12,597 nt of DNA from DASWTL01 sp036402155 (GCA_036402155.1 DASWTL010000211.1:1-12597), one strand, 5' to 3'. Numbered from the stretch's first letter, positions 4,719 through 12,597 are shown. Notes: generated from the sequence alone by a model not told the origin. A program made the numbers and translations.

Positions 4719-7661
4719 ATGTATCTGAATGTCCATTCGCAATACAGTCTCCGCTACGGCACCCTGTCTATTGATCAAATTATCCGGCAGGCTAAGGACA
4801 ATCATATTGAACAGTTAGCTTTAACTGACATCAATAACTCAACGGGCATTATGGAATTCGTACGGGCTTGCAATAAAGCAGGCATAAAGCCCATTGCAGG
4901 GATCGAATTCCGCAGGGATAACCGGCTTCTGTATATCGGAATCGCCCGCAACCGCGAGGGACTTAAAGAGCTGAATGACTTCCTGACCTTTTATAATTTA
5001 AACAAGCAGAACCTGCCTGACCGCCCGTGGGAGTTTCAAAATACTTTCGTTATTTACCCGTTCACAGGCGAAACCACAACTTCATTAAAAGAGCATGAGT
5101 TTATCGGCATCAAGCCTGAAGATATTAACAAGCTTTTCGGCAAGCCCCTGGCTGCTGTAAAACACAAACTGCTTGCTTTGGTACCGGTAACGGTTACAAA
5201 CAAGCTGGAATACAGGCTGCACGAATATTTGCGCGCCATAGATCTGAATACATTATTCACAAAGGTCGGGGAACAGGATAAATGCACCCCTGAAGAGGTT
5301 TTTATTCCCGCAGATCATATTAAGCATTTGTATGAACAGTATCCTGTTATTATCAGAAACACGGAAATGCTGATGCAGCAATGCAATATGATCATACCGG
5401 AAGGTTCTCCAAACCGCAAGACATTTACAGGCAACCCCAAGGATGATAAGCTGCTACTGGAAAAGCTTGCCTTAGAGGGGATTGAATACCGCTATGGAAA
5501 ATCAAGGGCAGCCCTCAAACGAATAAAAGAAGAGCTTAAAGTTATCGACGACCTAAACTTCTCGGCTTACTTTCTGATCACGTGGGACATTATCCGTTAC
5601 TCGATGTCACGGGGATATTATCATGTGGGCAGAGGCTCGGGGGCCAACAGTATAGTGGCATATTGTTTACGTATTACTGATGTTGACCCCATAGAACTCG
5701 ACCTGTATTTTGAACGCTTTCTGAACCGGCAGCGCACATCGCCGCCTGATTTTGATATTGATTACAGTTGGGATGAGCGTGAAGATGTACAGGATTATAT
5801 CTTTAAACGCTATGGCAGTGAGCATACGGCCTTACTGGGCACCATGAGTACATTCAAAGACCGTTCGATCATCCGGGAAATCAGTAAAGTGATGGGACTT
5901 CCCCGCCAGGAAATAGACAGCTTTACTGATCCCACTAAAGATCGTGTAAATAAGAACAACCCTACTTTTAATAAAATACTGGCTATCCATAATATGATGA
6001 AGGAAATGCCCAATCAGCGCTCTATACATGCAGGCGGGGTACTCATCTCAGAAGAACCGATCACGTACTATACGGCTCTTGACATGCCGCCCAAAGGGAT
6101 GCCTACGGTACAATGGGACATGTACGAAGCGGAAGCTATCGGTTATGAAAAGTTTGACATTCTCAGTCAGCGCGGGATAGGACACATTAAGGAAGCCGCC
6201 AACCTGGTACTTCAAAATCAGAAGATCAAGGTAGATGTTCATGATGTAAAAACCTTTATGAAGGATCCGAAAATTAACGGGCAGCTGAAATCCGGGGACA
6301 CCATCGGATGCTTTTACATTGAATCTCCTGCCATGCGGCAGCTTTTAAAGAAACTAAAGTGCGAAACCTACTTAACACTGGTTGCTGCAAGCTCCATTAT
6401 TCGGCCCGGGGTAGCCATGTCAGGGATGATGAAAACGTATATTCAAAATTTTCATAACCCTGCCAGTGTTAAATACCTGCACCCGGTGATGGAAGAACAG
6501 TTGAAGGAAACTTACGGCGTAATGGTTTACCAGGAAGATGTGATCAAGATCTGTATCCACTATGCCGGGCTGGATGGTTCTGACGCCGACATTCTGAGAA
6601 GGGGAATGAGTGGAAAATACCGTTCGCGGGTAGAGTTTGATAAATTGGTACAGCGTTTCTTTGATAAAGCGAAAGAATGTGGCCGCGATGAAAAAGTAAC
6701 AGAAGAAGTATGGAGACAGGTATCATCCTTTGCGGGATATTCTTTTTCCAAGGCCCACTCCGCATCCTTTGCCGTAGAAAGCTATCAGAGCCTGTTCTTA
6801 AAAACGTATTATCCCAAAGAATTTATGGTAGCCGTACTGAATAACTACGGCGGATTTTACACCCGGTGGTTGTATGTACATGAACTGCAGAAGACAGGAG
6901 CAAAAATTCATTTACCCTGTGTAAACAACAGCAAAGATAAAGTAACTATTTACGGATCAGATGTTTATCTTGGATTAATCGGTATTCAGGGGCTGGAAGG
7001 CAGGTATATCGAACTCATCCCCGAAGAAAGAAAAAGGAACGGGTCTTATCTGGATCTTGAGGATTTCACTAAGCGAACCGGCATAACACTTGAACAGGCA
7101 ATTATATTGATTCGGGTAGGCGCTTTGCGGTTCACATGTAAGAACAAGAAAGAGCTGCTTTGGGAAATACATAACTATCTGGGGAATAAAGCGCCCGTAA
7201 AACAGCTCACCGAATTATTTCATACCAAGGTGCGGGACTTTCACTTACCTGAACTGCTGAGTTCAAACCTGGAAGATGCATATAACGAGCTTGAATTATT
7301 AGGTTTTCCGGTTACTTTAGGCATGTTCGATCTGCTGAAAACAGATTTCAGAGGTGATGTTTTGACCAATGATCTCTTAAAACATGAAGGAAAACTGGTG
7401 AAACTGGTTGGTAATTATGTTTGCGAGAAGACGGTACATACCAAAAAGAATACGAAGATGTGGTTCGGCACCTTCCTTGATGCTGAAGGTAATTTTTTCG
7501 ACACGGTGCATTTTCCCAACTCAACCCCCACCTATCCCTTCAGAGGCAAAGGGTGTTACCTGATCCTCGGCAAGGTGGTGCAGGATTTTGGTTTCCCTTC
7601 AATTGAAGTTGTAAAGTTTGCCAAACTGGAAATTAAGCGTGATCCAAAGCTTTGTGATTGA
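4719..7661 (+). CDS. dnaE2: accessory DNA polymerase III alpha subunit (DnaE2-like, error-prone)
   Basis: A C-family polymerase of 980 residues, shorter than the replicative DnaE. I chose ATG 4719 because homologues begin MYLNxHSxYSLRYGT at this point; ATG 4695 would add eight residues and overlap dinB by 14 bp. Numbering here is from 4719. Residues 1-240 are a PHP domain with lost metal ligands: the HxH motif reads N4-V-H6 and the usual ALTDHGN reads ALTDINN. The palm has GRGSGANS (304-311), PPDFDIDY with catalytic D344 and D346, and KFDIL with D480, so polymerase activity should be intact. SFSKAHSASFA and the helix-hairpin-helix region follow, then an OB fold (about 887-972) ending near the C-terminus; the tau-binding tail of replicative DnaE is missing. 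Together with DinB it probably performs mutagenic repair synthesis, as DnaE2/ImuC does with ImuB elsewhere. The assignment as accessory copy rests on length and context. Confidence 0.88.
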   Translation: MYLNVHSQYSLRYGTLSIDQIIRQAKDNHIEQLALTDINNSTGIMEFVRACNKAGIKPIAGIEFRRDNRLLYIGIARNREGLKELNDFLTFYNLNKQNLPDRPWEFQNTFVIYPFTGETTTSLKEHEFIGIKPEDINKLFGKPLAAVKHKLLALVPVTVTNKLEYRLHEYLRAIDLNTLFTKVGEQDKCTPEEVFIPADHIKHLYEQYPVIIRNTEMLMQQCNMIIPEGSPNRKTFTGNPKDDKLLLEKLALEGIEYRYGKSRAALKRIKEELKVIDDLNFSAYFLITWDIIRYSMSRGYYHVGRGSGANSIVAYCLRITDVDPIELDLYFERFLNRQRTSPPDFDIDYSWDEREDVQDYIFKRYGSEHTALLGTMSTFKDRSIIREISKVMGLPRQEIDSFTDPTKDRVNKNNPTFNKILAIHNMMKEMPNQRSIHAGGVLISEEPITYYTALDMPPKGMPTVQWDMYEAEAIGYEKFDILSQRGIGHIKEAANLVLQNQKIKVDVHDVKTFMKDPKINGQLKSGDTIGCFYIESPAMRQLLKKLKCETYLTLVAASSIIRPGVAMSGMMKTYIQNFHNPASVKYLHPVMEEQLKETYGVMVYQEDVIKICIHYAGLDGSDADILRRGMSGKYRSRVEFDKLVQRFFDKAKECGRDEKVTEEVWRQVSSFAGYSFSKAHSASFAVESYQSLFLKTYYPKEFMVAVLNNYGGFYTRWLYVHELQKTGAKIHLPCVNNSKDKVTIYGSDVYLGLIGIQGLEGRYIELIPEERKRNGSYLDLEDFTKRTGITLEQAIILIRVGALRFTCKNKKELLWEIHNYLGNKAPVKQLTELFHTKVRDFHLPELLSSNLEDAYNELELLGFPVTLGMFDLLKTDFRGDVLTNDLLKHEGKLVKLVGNYVCEKTVHTKKNTKMWFGTFLDAEGNFFDTVHFPNSTPTYPFRGKGCYLILGKVVQDFGFPSIEVVKFAKLEIKRDPKLCD

Positions 7662-7698
7662 GAGGGATTGTTTCCAGTAAGTCTCAACCCGCACAGGT

Positions 7699-8373
7699 TT
7701 ATATAATCCTGCCATCATCCATTTCAATGATCCGGTGTGTACGGGCAGCAAATTCGTTATCATGGGTAATAATTAAAAGCGTTTGTTTGTACAGTTCTGA
7801 TAGTTCCTGAAAGATGTTAAACACAATTTCACCATTCTTCTTATCCAGGTTACCGGTGGGCTCATCAGCCATAATTATTAATGGATTGTTAATTAGAGCC
7901 CGGGCAATAGCCACTCTTTGCTTTTGGCCTCCTGATAACTGGTTTGGTTTTTTTGAAGCCTCATTCTCTATTCCAAGCAGCTTTAACTTTTCCATCGCAT
8001 GGTGTTCTACTTCCTGTTTAGTGTGCAGACCTAACTTCAACCCGGGCAGCATTACATTACGTAACACTGTAAACTCGTTTAATAAATAATGAAACTGAAA
8101 TACGAACCCAATTTTAGCATTTCTAACCTTCGCAAGCTCTGCTTCACTTTTTCCGCGCATACTTATCCCGTCAATCAGCACTTCACCCTCATAATCTGTA
8201 TCCATGGTGGATAGGATATAAAGCAATGTAGATTTTCCGCAGCCTGATTTACCAATAATTGAGGCAAACTCGCCTTTGTCCAAAGAAAAACTGATTTCTT
8301 TCAACACCTGAAAAGTAACCGGATCGCTAAAATATTTTGAGACCTGCACGGCCTCGAGAGCTTTATTATCCAT
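7699..8373 (-). CDS. ABC transporter ATP-binding protein (MacB/LolD type)
   Basis: A 224-residue nucleotide-binding subunit. It has Walker A GKSGCGKST (41-49), Q-loop Q93 in VFQFHYLL, signature LSGGQ (146-150), Walker B LIIMADEP (165-172, with E171), a GNLD D-loop (174-177) and switch H204 in IITHD. Its size and motifs place it in the LolD/MacB/FtsE group that powers FtsX-type permeases. The frame stays open upstream to 8556, but that part overlaps the permease gene and has no family similarity. MDNKALEAVQVSKYF at 8373, one base after the permease stop (TAA-C-ATG), is therefore the start. It is the last gene of a three-gene operon and should couple ATP hydrolysis to movement of the permease at 8375-9628. 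It ends convergently with dnaE2, 37 bp apart. Confidence 0.93.
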   Translation of the reverse strand: MDNKALEAVQVSKYFSDPVTFQVLKEISFSLDKGEFASIIGKSGCGKSTLLYILSTMDTDYEGEVLIDGISMRGKSEAELAKVRNAKIGFVFQFHYLLNEFTVLRNVMLPGLKLGLHTKQEVEHHAMEKLKLLGIENEASKKPNQLSGGQKQRVAIARALINNPLIIMADEPTGNLDKKNGEIVFNIFQELSELYKQTLLIITHDNEFAARTHRIIEMDDGRII

Positions 8374-8374
8374 G

Positions 8375-9628
8375 TTATTTACCCCTGATAATGACAACCG
8401 GATCAACTTTGCTGGCCCTGCGTGCGGGAAAGTATCCGGCCAGATAGGTTGTAACAAGCGAAAAGACCGTCCCGATAATATAAAATTCCGGATTATAATC
8501 GATCGGATAGGTTGTAACAGTGGGTAAAGCTGCTGTAACAAAAGGTATAGTATCAATTATACCCGATATACCAAACCCGAAGAGCAAGCCCAAAGCCCCG
8601 CCAAAAATGCCTATACTTAAAGCTATACCAATAAAGATTACATTCACATCTGTGCCGGAGAAACCGGTAGCTTTTAAAATGGCGATTGAATCCATTTTTT
8701 CATAGATCATCATGTTCAATATATTATAAATACCAAACCCTGATACGATCAGCAACGTAACTCCTACAGCATAAGAGATCAGTGTACGGATAAAACTTCC
8801 GGTCTCAAATTCGGCATTGGCCGTTTGAATATCAACAGCCTGCACATCAAACAGCTGACCATACTCCCTTGCAATAGAAGGAGCCATCAAAATATCGGTT
8901 AACTTAACCTGAATATCGGTAATATAGCTGGATGGCTCCCCTAATAATTTCTGTGCGGTATTTATGGAAGCATAACTTTGTACTTTATCAATTTCCTGCA
9001 ATCCTGACTGATAATAGCCTACTACTTTCAAAGGAATACGCTCCCCTGCACTGGTAGTTACCTGAATAACATCTCCAAGGTCAGCCTGCATTTTTTCGGC
9101 TGCAGCCTTTCCAAGAATAATACTGTTTGGAATATTTTTAAGATCGATATAGTTTCCCTCAGGTACATATTGTTTAAATAAGAACAATTTATTCTCGGCC
9201 TCCACATCAATTCCATTAATAATCCCTGTAAGTTCAATAGAGCCCACAGTGTAAAACACCTGCACAGTAATTTTAGGAGCAATACCAGAAACCCGCGGAT
9301 CCTGAGCTAACGTGCGCATAATTGCACCACTGTTATGAATTTGCAAACGTTCATTCTTTGGTTTTACTGAACGTACAAAATTGCGGTATCCTTTGTAATA
9401 AAGCTCAACGGGTTGCTTTTCGGATGGCTGAATTTCGTTATAAAGACGAATATGCGGAGTCCGGTTAATGATCAGGCCATCCAGCAGCGCATTTAACCCC
9501 GACATAAAACTTAATAACGCAATAAACATAGCAATACTGAATGTTACTCCGATAGCCGCAACAAGGGTTTGTCGCCATCGTGCAAGCAACAGGGACCTTG
9601 AGATATCCGCAATCAGTTTAAAATTCAT
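8375..9628 (-). CDS. ABC transporter permease, FtsX/MacB-type
   Basis: A 417-residue inner-membrane protein with the four-helix FtsX layout. TM1 lies at about 22-45, a large periplasmic MacB-PCD-like domain at about 50-275, and TM2-4 at about 282-306, 330-355 and 382-400. EKMDSIAILKATGFSGTDV (310-328) is the cytoplasmic coupling segment between TM2 and TM3 that meets the ATPase. The end PARRASKVDPVVIIRGK is the usual FtsX-family tail. Its start codon overlaps the stop of the adaptor gene by 4 bp (ATGA), and its stop lies one base from the ATPase start, so the three are translationally coupled. The set resembles MacAB or DevBCA exporters, which move substrate from the periplasm outward rather than across the inner membrane. 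Substrate unknown; macrolide, peptide, lipid or lipoprotein are all possible. Confidence 0.92.
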   Translation of the reverse strand: MNFKLIADISRSLLLARWRQTLVAAIGVTFSIAMFIALLSFMSGLNALLDGLIINRTPHIRLYNEIQPSEKQPVELYYKGYRNFVRSVKPKNERLQIHNSGAIMRTLAQDPRVSGIAPKITVQVFYTVGSIELTGIINGIDVEAENKLFLFKQYVPEGNYIDLKNIPNSIILGKAAAEKMQADLGDVIQVTTSAGERIPLKVVGYYQSGLQEIDKVQSYASINTAQKLLGEPSSYITDIQVKLTDILMAPSIAREYGQLFDVQAVDIQTANAEFETGSFIRTLISYAVGVTLLIVSGFGIYNILNMMIYEKMDSIAILKATGFSGTDVNVIFIGIALSIGIFGGALGLLFGFGISGIIDTIPFVTAALPTVTTYPIDYNPEFYIIGTVFSLVTTYLAGYFPARRASKVDPVVIIRGK

Positions 9629-10701
9629 TCCGGTTTTATTAATTCATCCGAAGAGCTGATTCCCGATAGGATCTCAACTTGCTGATAATCTTTCAGTCCG
9701 GTTTTAACCAACACGGTATCACCGTTACTTTTCAATACTTTGGAGCCATCAATCAGATAACTTCTGGGTATCAGAAGGGCTTTATTCTTTGAGCGTAATA
9801 CAATATTAGCTTCAAAAGTGATATTTGGGTAAAGAATTTCGGGCTGATCAACAAATTCCGCTTCCACTTTGAAGGTCTTAGTGCGTTCGTTCATAATGGG
9901 GTAAATTTTAGTCACTATTGCCTGAAACACGCTGTCTTTATAACTATCAAGGGTTACCAGCACAACTTGCCCACTCCGGATGCTGAAAATATCATACTCA
10001 TCAATCTGCATCTCCAGGATAAATTGCTTATTGTCGCCAATTATGGCCAGTGGTGTTTGCAAACTTACAATTTCACCCTTTAATTTAAATAAGTTGTAAA
10101 CAGTGCCGTCTATTTCACTTTTTACGGTAAAATCATTTTGTTGTGTGGCAGATATCCGCAGGTTATTTTTAGATTGCTCGGATAAGAAATTCAATTGCCG
10201 TTTAAGGTCATTATATCTTACACGTGCGGAATACAATGCAGTTCTTGAATTTTGATAAGCCAGTTCGCGCTGTTCAAGCTCCATCTTTGTTCCCACCTGC
10301 GCTTGCCACAAACTTTTTTGTCGTGAATAGAGCGCAGAATCATTCTTCATTTTACTCCTGGCCTGTTCAATTTGCAGGGAGGCTTCAGCAAGCTTGTCAC
10401 GGTTTTGGTTAAAATCTGAATACCGTGCAGCAAGTTCTGCATTCTCCTTGTTTAGTTTCTGTGTTTCATTTGAAATTGTTAGTAACGGCTGCCCCTTTCT
10501 AACCATATCACCTTCCCGGACAAATATCTCTTTAATGATCCCATTTACAGTTGCAAAGGCTTCGTATTGATCTTTACTCTTGATAATTCCTGAAGCATAA
10601 ACAGACTCAGAAACAGGAGCTATAACAGGTTTGATTTTTTCTTTACCAGGGCTGCAGGCGGCAAAAGCCAGAATTAGCAAGAAAATAAAAGGTTTTATCA
10701 T
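9625..10701 (-). CDS. periplasmic adaptor lipoprotein (HlyD/MacA/DevB family)
   Basis: A 358-residue membrane-fusion protein. The N-terminus MIKPFIFLLILAFAACSPGK has a hydrophobic stretch and a lipobox ending in C16, so it should be a lipid-anchored periplasmic protein. Residues about 45-78 (EAFATVNGIIKEIFVREGDMVRKGQPLL) are the first half of the lipoyl/biotinyl-like domain. Residues 80-185 form a charged helical hairpin predicted as coiled coil. The second lipoyl half (about 190-222, SEIDGTVYNLFKLKGEIVS) and a beta-barrel domain (about 225-300) follow, and the last 50 residues look like the membrane-proximal domain. It should link the FtsX-type permease to an outer-membrane channel, but no TolC-like gene is in view. 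It is the first gene of the operon. Upstream, TACCTTTA (minus strand, 10768-10761) is a weak -7 candidate without a clear -33. Confidence 0.92.
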   Translation of the reverse strand: MIKPFIFLLILAFAACSPGKEKIKPVIAPVSESVYASGIIKSKDQYEAFATVNGIIKEIFVREGDMVRKGQPLLTISNETQKLNKENAELAARYSDFNQNRDKLAEASLQIEQARSKMKNDSALYSRQKSLWQAQVGTKMELEQRELAYQNSRTALYSARVRYNDLKRQLNFLSEQSKNNLRISATQQNDFTVKSEIDGTVYNLFKLKGEIVSLQTPLAIIGDNKQFILEMQIDEYDIFSIRSGQVVLVTLDSYKDSVFQAIVTKIYPIMNERTKTFKVEAEFVDQPEILYPNITFEANIVLRSKNKALLIPRSYLIDGSKVLKSNGDTVLVKTGLKDYQQVEILSGISSSDELIKPE

Positions 10702-10894
10702 ACTTTCCGGTTTATTGTTTTGACAACCTCATTCATTCTTTCTACTGCAGATATTTAGTTTAAAGGTACTCCATTTTTAATAATCAGACTATGAGCCTAA
10801 TCAAATCAAATAATGAGGTTGATCAGCTTCCGAAAAAATCCCTTGATTTAACTGTCAATTAAAACTACCTTTCTGGTTCCAATTATAACTATTT
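10702..10894. promoter_or_regulatory. divergent promoter region between the exporter operon and the lactonase gene
   Basis: This 193-bp gap must start both divergent units. CAACCTCATT (10724-10733) recurs inverted as AATGAGGTTG (10812-10821), a perfect 10-bp pair 78 bp apart. On the plus strand, TTG (10843-10845), 20 nt and TACCTTTC (10866-10873) give a near-consensus Bacteroidota promoter 21 bp before the lactonase ATG. On the minus strand, only a weak -7 (TACCTTTA, 10768-10761) is seen. Confidence 0.4.
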
Positions 10895-11911
10895 ATGGGT
10901 AAACTACTTTTTTCAACTGCACTTAGCGTACTGGCAATGCTTATTTCCACCAATAGCAGTTATGGACAAGCTAATACCATTCATCAAAATGCTATTGAAC
11001 GTTACAGTCCGAAATTGGATGCAATTATTGGAAAAAACCCAGATATCGAAACTATAATGAATGGTTTCGAATGGTGTGAGGGGCCCCTCTGGGTGGAAAA
11101 AGAAAAGATGTTATTGGTATCAGACGTTCCCCAAAATACGGTTTACAAATGGACACAATCCAAAGGAAAAGAGATTTTTCTTAAGCCATCCGGCTACACA
11201 AAGGACATTCCGCGAGGCGGTGAAATGGGATCAAACGGTCTTACCCTGACCAAAGATGGAAAACTGCTCTTGTGTCAGGATGGGGACCGGAGATTAGGCA
11301 TCATGAATGCTTCTCTAAAGTCTCCCAAATCAGATTTTAAAACGCTTACCGATAATTACAAAGGCAAAAAGTTTAACAGTCCTAATGATATGTCAGTGGC
11401 CAAAAACGGGGACATCTACTTCACAGATCCCCCTTACGGACTCGAGAAAAAGATGGACGATCCGCTGAAAGAATTACCCTTTCAGGGTGTTTTTAAAGTT
11501 ATAAAAACCGGGTATACCACTCTTCTTACTGATACTATTGACCGCCCGAATGGCATCGCATTGTTTCCAGATGGCAAATCGGTACTTATTTCAAATTCAT
11601 TCCGGCCAAAGCCTTATATTTTCAAATATGACCTTGATGCAAACGGCCTTCTAACAAACGGAACCATTTTTTTTGATGCGAGAAAAGCCTCTGAAACAGA
11701 AAAAGGAGCGCCGGATGGCTTAAAAATCGATAAGAATGGCAATGTCTTCGCATCAGGCCCGGGCGGTATATGGATAATCAGCAAATCGGGAGAAGTTCTT
11801 GGAAGAATAAAGGTCAGTCCTGTTGCTTCAAACTGCGCTCTTAGCGGTGATGAAAAAACGCTGTTCATAACCGCTGATGATCACGTCCTAAAGGTTAAAC
11901 TCCGTAATTAA
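10895..11911 (+). CDS. exported SMP-30/gluconolactonase-family lactonase
   Basis: A 338-residue protein. Residues 1-25 (MGKLLFSTALSVLAMLISTN, then SSYGQ) form a signal peptide with probable cleavage near GQA, so it acts in the periplasm. The rest is a six-bladed propeller of the SMP-30/gluconolactonase/LRE family. The metal and substrate residues known in this family are present: E62 in WCEGPLW, N164 in NSPNDMSV, N219 in DRPNGIALFPDG and D274 in GAPDGLKID. The expected reaction is opening of an aldonolactone to the free sugar acid. The next gene, 36 bp downstream, is D-galactonate dehydratase, so galactonolactone is the likeliest substrate, though the family also cleaves gluconolactone and other lactones. 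No promoter is evident between the two genes, which suggests one transcript. Confidence 0.88.
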   Translation: MGKLLFSTALSVLAMLISTNSSYGQANTIHQNAIERYSPKLDAIIGKNPDIETIMNGFEWCEGPLWVEKEKMLLVSDVPQNTVYKWTQSKGKEIFLKPSGYTKDIPRGGEMGSNGLTLTKDGKLLLCQDGDRRLGIMNASLKSPKSDFKTLTDNYKGKKFNSPNDMSVAKNGDIYFTDPPYGLEKKMDDPLKELPFQGVFKVIKTGYTTLLTDTIDRPNGIALFPDGKSVLISNSFRPKPYIFKYDLDANGLLTNGTIFFDARKASETEKGAPDGLKIDKNGNVFASGPGGIWIISKSGEVLGRIKVSPVASNCALSGDEKTLFITADDHVLKVKLRN

Positions 11912-11947
11912 CGTGTTTAAATTAACTCAATACTTATATCTTTTAGC

Positions 11948-12597
11948 ATGAAAATAAAAACCTATGAACTATTCCAGGTTCCGCCCAGATGGCTCTTTTT
12001 AAAAATTGAAACCGACGAGGGAATTACCGGATGGGGAGAACCGGTAATTGAGGGAAAAGCTGCAACAGTAAAAGCTGCTGTTATTGAGTTAATGGAAAAC
12101 CTGGTTGGTAAAGATCCGATGAATATTGAAGACCACTGGAATGTGATGTACAGGGGTGGGTTTTATCGGGGCGGACCAATCCTGATGAGTGCAATTTCAG
12201 GAATTGACCAGGCACTATGGGACATCAAGGGCAAGTTTTACAATGCGCCGGTGCATCAGTTATTGGGTGGCAAGGCACGCAATTCGATAAAAGTATATTC
12301 ATGGATTGGTGGCGACCGCCCTCAGGAAGTTGGAAATGCCGCAAGAGAGATGAAAGAGCGGGGATTTACGGCCATTAAAATGAATGCAACAGAAGAATTG
12401 CAATATGTAGACAGCTTTAAAAAGATTGAAGAAGCAGTTGCACGAATAGCGGCCGTACGGGAGGCTGTTGGCAGTGATTTTGGGATCGGCATTGATTTCC
12501 ATGGGCGAGTTCACCGGCCAATGGCAAAAACCCTGGCAAAAGAACTGGAAGTTTTCCATCCCATGTTTATAGAAGAACCTGTTTTACCTGAGAATAA
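11948..12597 (+). CDS. dgoD: D-galactonate dehydratase (partial, 3' end off window)
   Basis: The first 216 codons of an enolase-superfamily acid-sugar dehydratase, cut by the right edge. The N-terminal capping domain (1 to about 120) contains VPPRWLFLKIETDEGITGWGEP, RGGFYRGGPILMSAISGIDQALWDIKGK and HQLLGGKAR, which are characteristic of the DgoD group. The barrel begins about 125. GIDFHGRVHRPMAK gives D183 and H185, and FIEEP gives E209, matching in position the metal ligand, catalytic base and second metal ligand described for E. coli DgoD. The remaining ligand and catalytic His lie beyond the window. The enzyme should dehydrate D-galactonate to 2-keto-3-deoxy-D-galactonate in the cytoplasm, following the lactonase encoded just upstream. 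Start at 11948 fits the family N-terminus MKIKTYELFQVPPRW. Confusion with close acid-sugar dehydratases is possible but unlikely. Confidence 0.9.
   Translation, partial: MKIKTYELFQVPPRWLFLKIETDEGITGWGEPVIEGKAATVKAAVIELMENLVGKDPMNIEDHWNVMYRGGFYRGGPILMSAISGIDQALWDIKGKFYNAPVHQLLGGKARNSIKVYSWIGGDRPQEVGNAAREMKERGFTAIKMNATEELQYVDSFKKIEEAVARIAAVREAVGSDFGIGIDFHGRVHRPMAKTLAKELEVFHPMFIEEPVLPEN

Noticed and set aside
7658..7687. Inverted repeat TTGAGA / TCTCAA between the convergent dnaE2 and ATPase genes, as a possible bidirectional terminator
   Set aside because: The stem is only 6 bp with an 18-nt interior, and no T-tract follows on either strand, so a Rho-independent terminator is not supported.
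8374..8556. N-terminal extension of the ABC ATPase frame up to an ATG at 8556
   Set aside because: The extra 61 residues lie inside the permease gene, show no ABC family similarity, and a proper start sits at 8373, one base after the permease stop.
11937..11944. TATCTTTT as a separate -7 promoter element for dgoD
   Set aside because: Transcription would begin at about 11951, inside the coding sequence that starts at 11948, and no -33 element is present.
1..12597. Mobile element, CRISPR array, phage or toxin-antitoxin system
   Set aside because: I found no transposase, integrase, terminal inverted repeats with target duplications, regularly spaced repeats, or recognisable toxin-antitoxin genes on either strand.

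Overview
The window looks like chromosomal DNA from a member of the Bacteroidota (Cytophagales/Chitinophagales-like). The evidence is protein-family content, moderate GC with AT-rich intergenic gaps, lack of Shine-Dalgarno sequences before most starts, and several promoters of the Bacteroidota type (TTTG, about 19 nt, TAnnTTTG). No rRNA, tRNA, CRISPR array, insertion sequence or integrase is visible. Genus-level placement cannot be made from sequence reading alone.

Layout. (1) 1-1814, minus strand: the N-terminal 604 residues of an exported PVC-type 'membrane-bound dehydrogenase' (sugar-dehydrogenase-like propeller followed by HEAT repeats); it runs off the left edge. (2) 1815-2323: a 509-bp AT-rich divergent intergenic region. 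It holds a well-formed minus-strand promoter whose -33 element lies inside a perfect HutC/GntR-type palindrome, plus repeated elements in front of the next gene. (3) 2324-3040, plus: a GntR-family regulator of the HutC subfamily (winged helix plus UTRA). (4) 3183-3344, plus: a possible 53-residue protein of unknown function. (5) 3551-7661, plus: a two-gene DNA-damage-tolerance (mutasome-type) operon, a catalytically intact Y-family DinB polymerase followed by an accessory DnaE-type polymerase. It sits behind a promoter with a perfect 17-bp palindrome between its two elements. (6) 7699-10701, minus: a tightly coupled lipoprotein adaptor / FtsX-type permease / ATPase operon forming a MacAB/DevBCA-like ABC exporter. 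(7) 10895-12597, plus: an exported SMP-30/gluconolactonase-type lactonase followed by D-galactonate dehydratase (dgoD, truncated by the right edge).

How the parts work together. The lactonase and dgoD form consecutive steps of an oxidative sugar-acid pathway (aldonolactone to aldonate to 2-keto-3-deoxy acid). The dehydrogenase at the left edge is probably also an envelope sugar- or polyol-oxidising protein, and the operator evidence suggests it is controlled by the divergent GntR regulator. The dinB-dnaE2 pair is an independent, probably stress-inducible unit.

The most interesting signals are regulatory: the HutC-like operator over the dehydrogenase promoter, and the palindrome embedded in the dinB-dnaE2 promoter, a candidate SOS-type operator for a Bacteroidota mutasome that has no ImuA in view.
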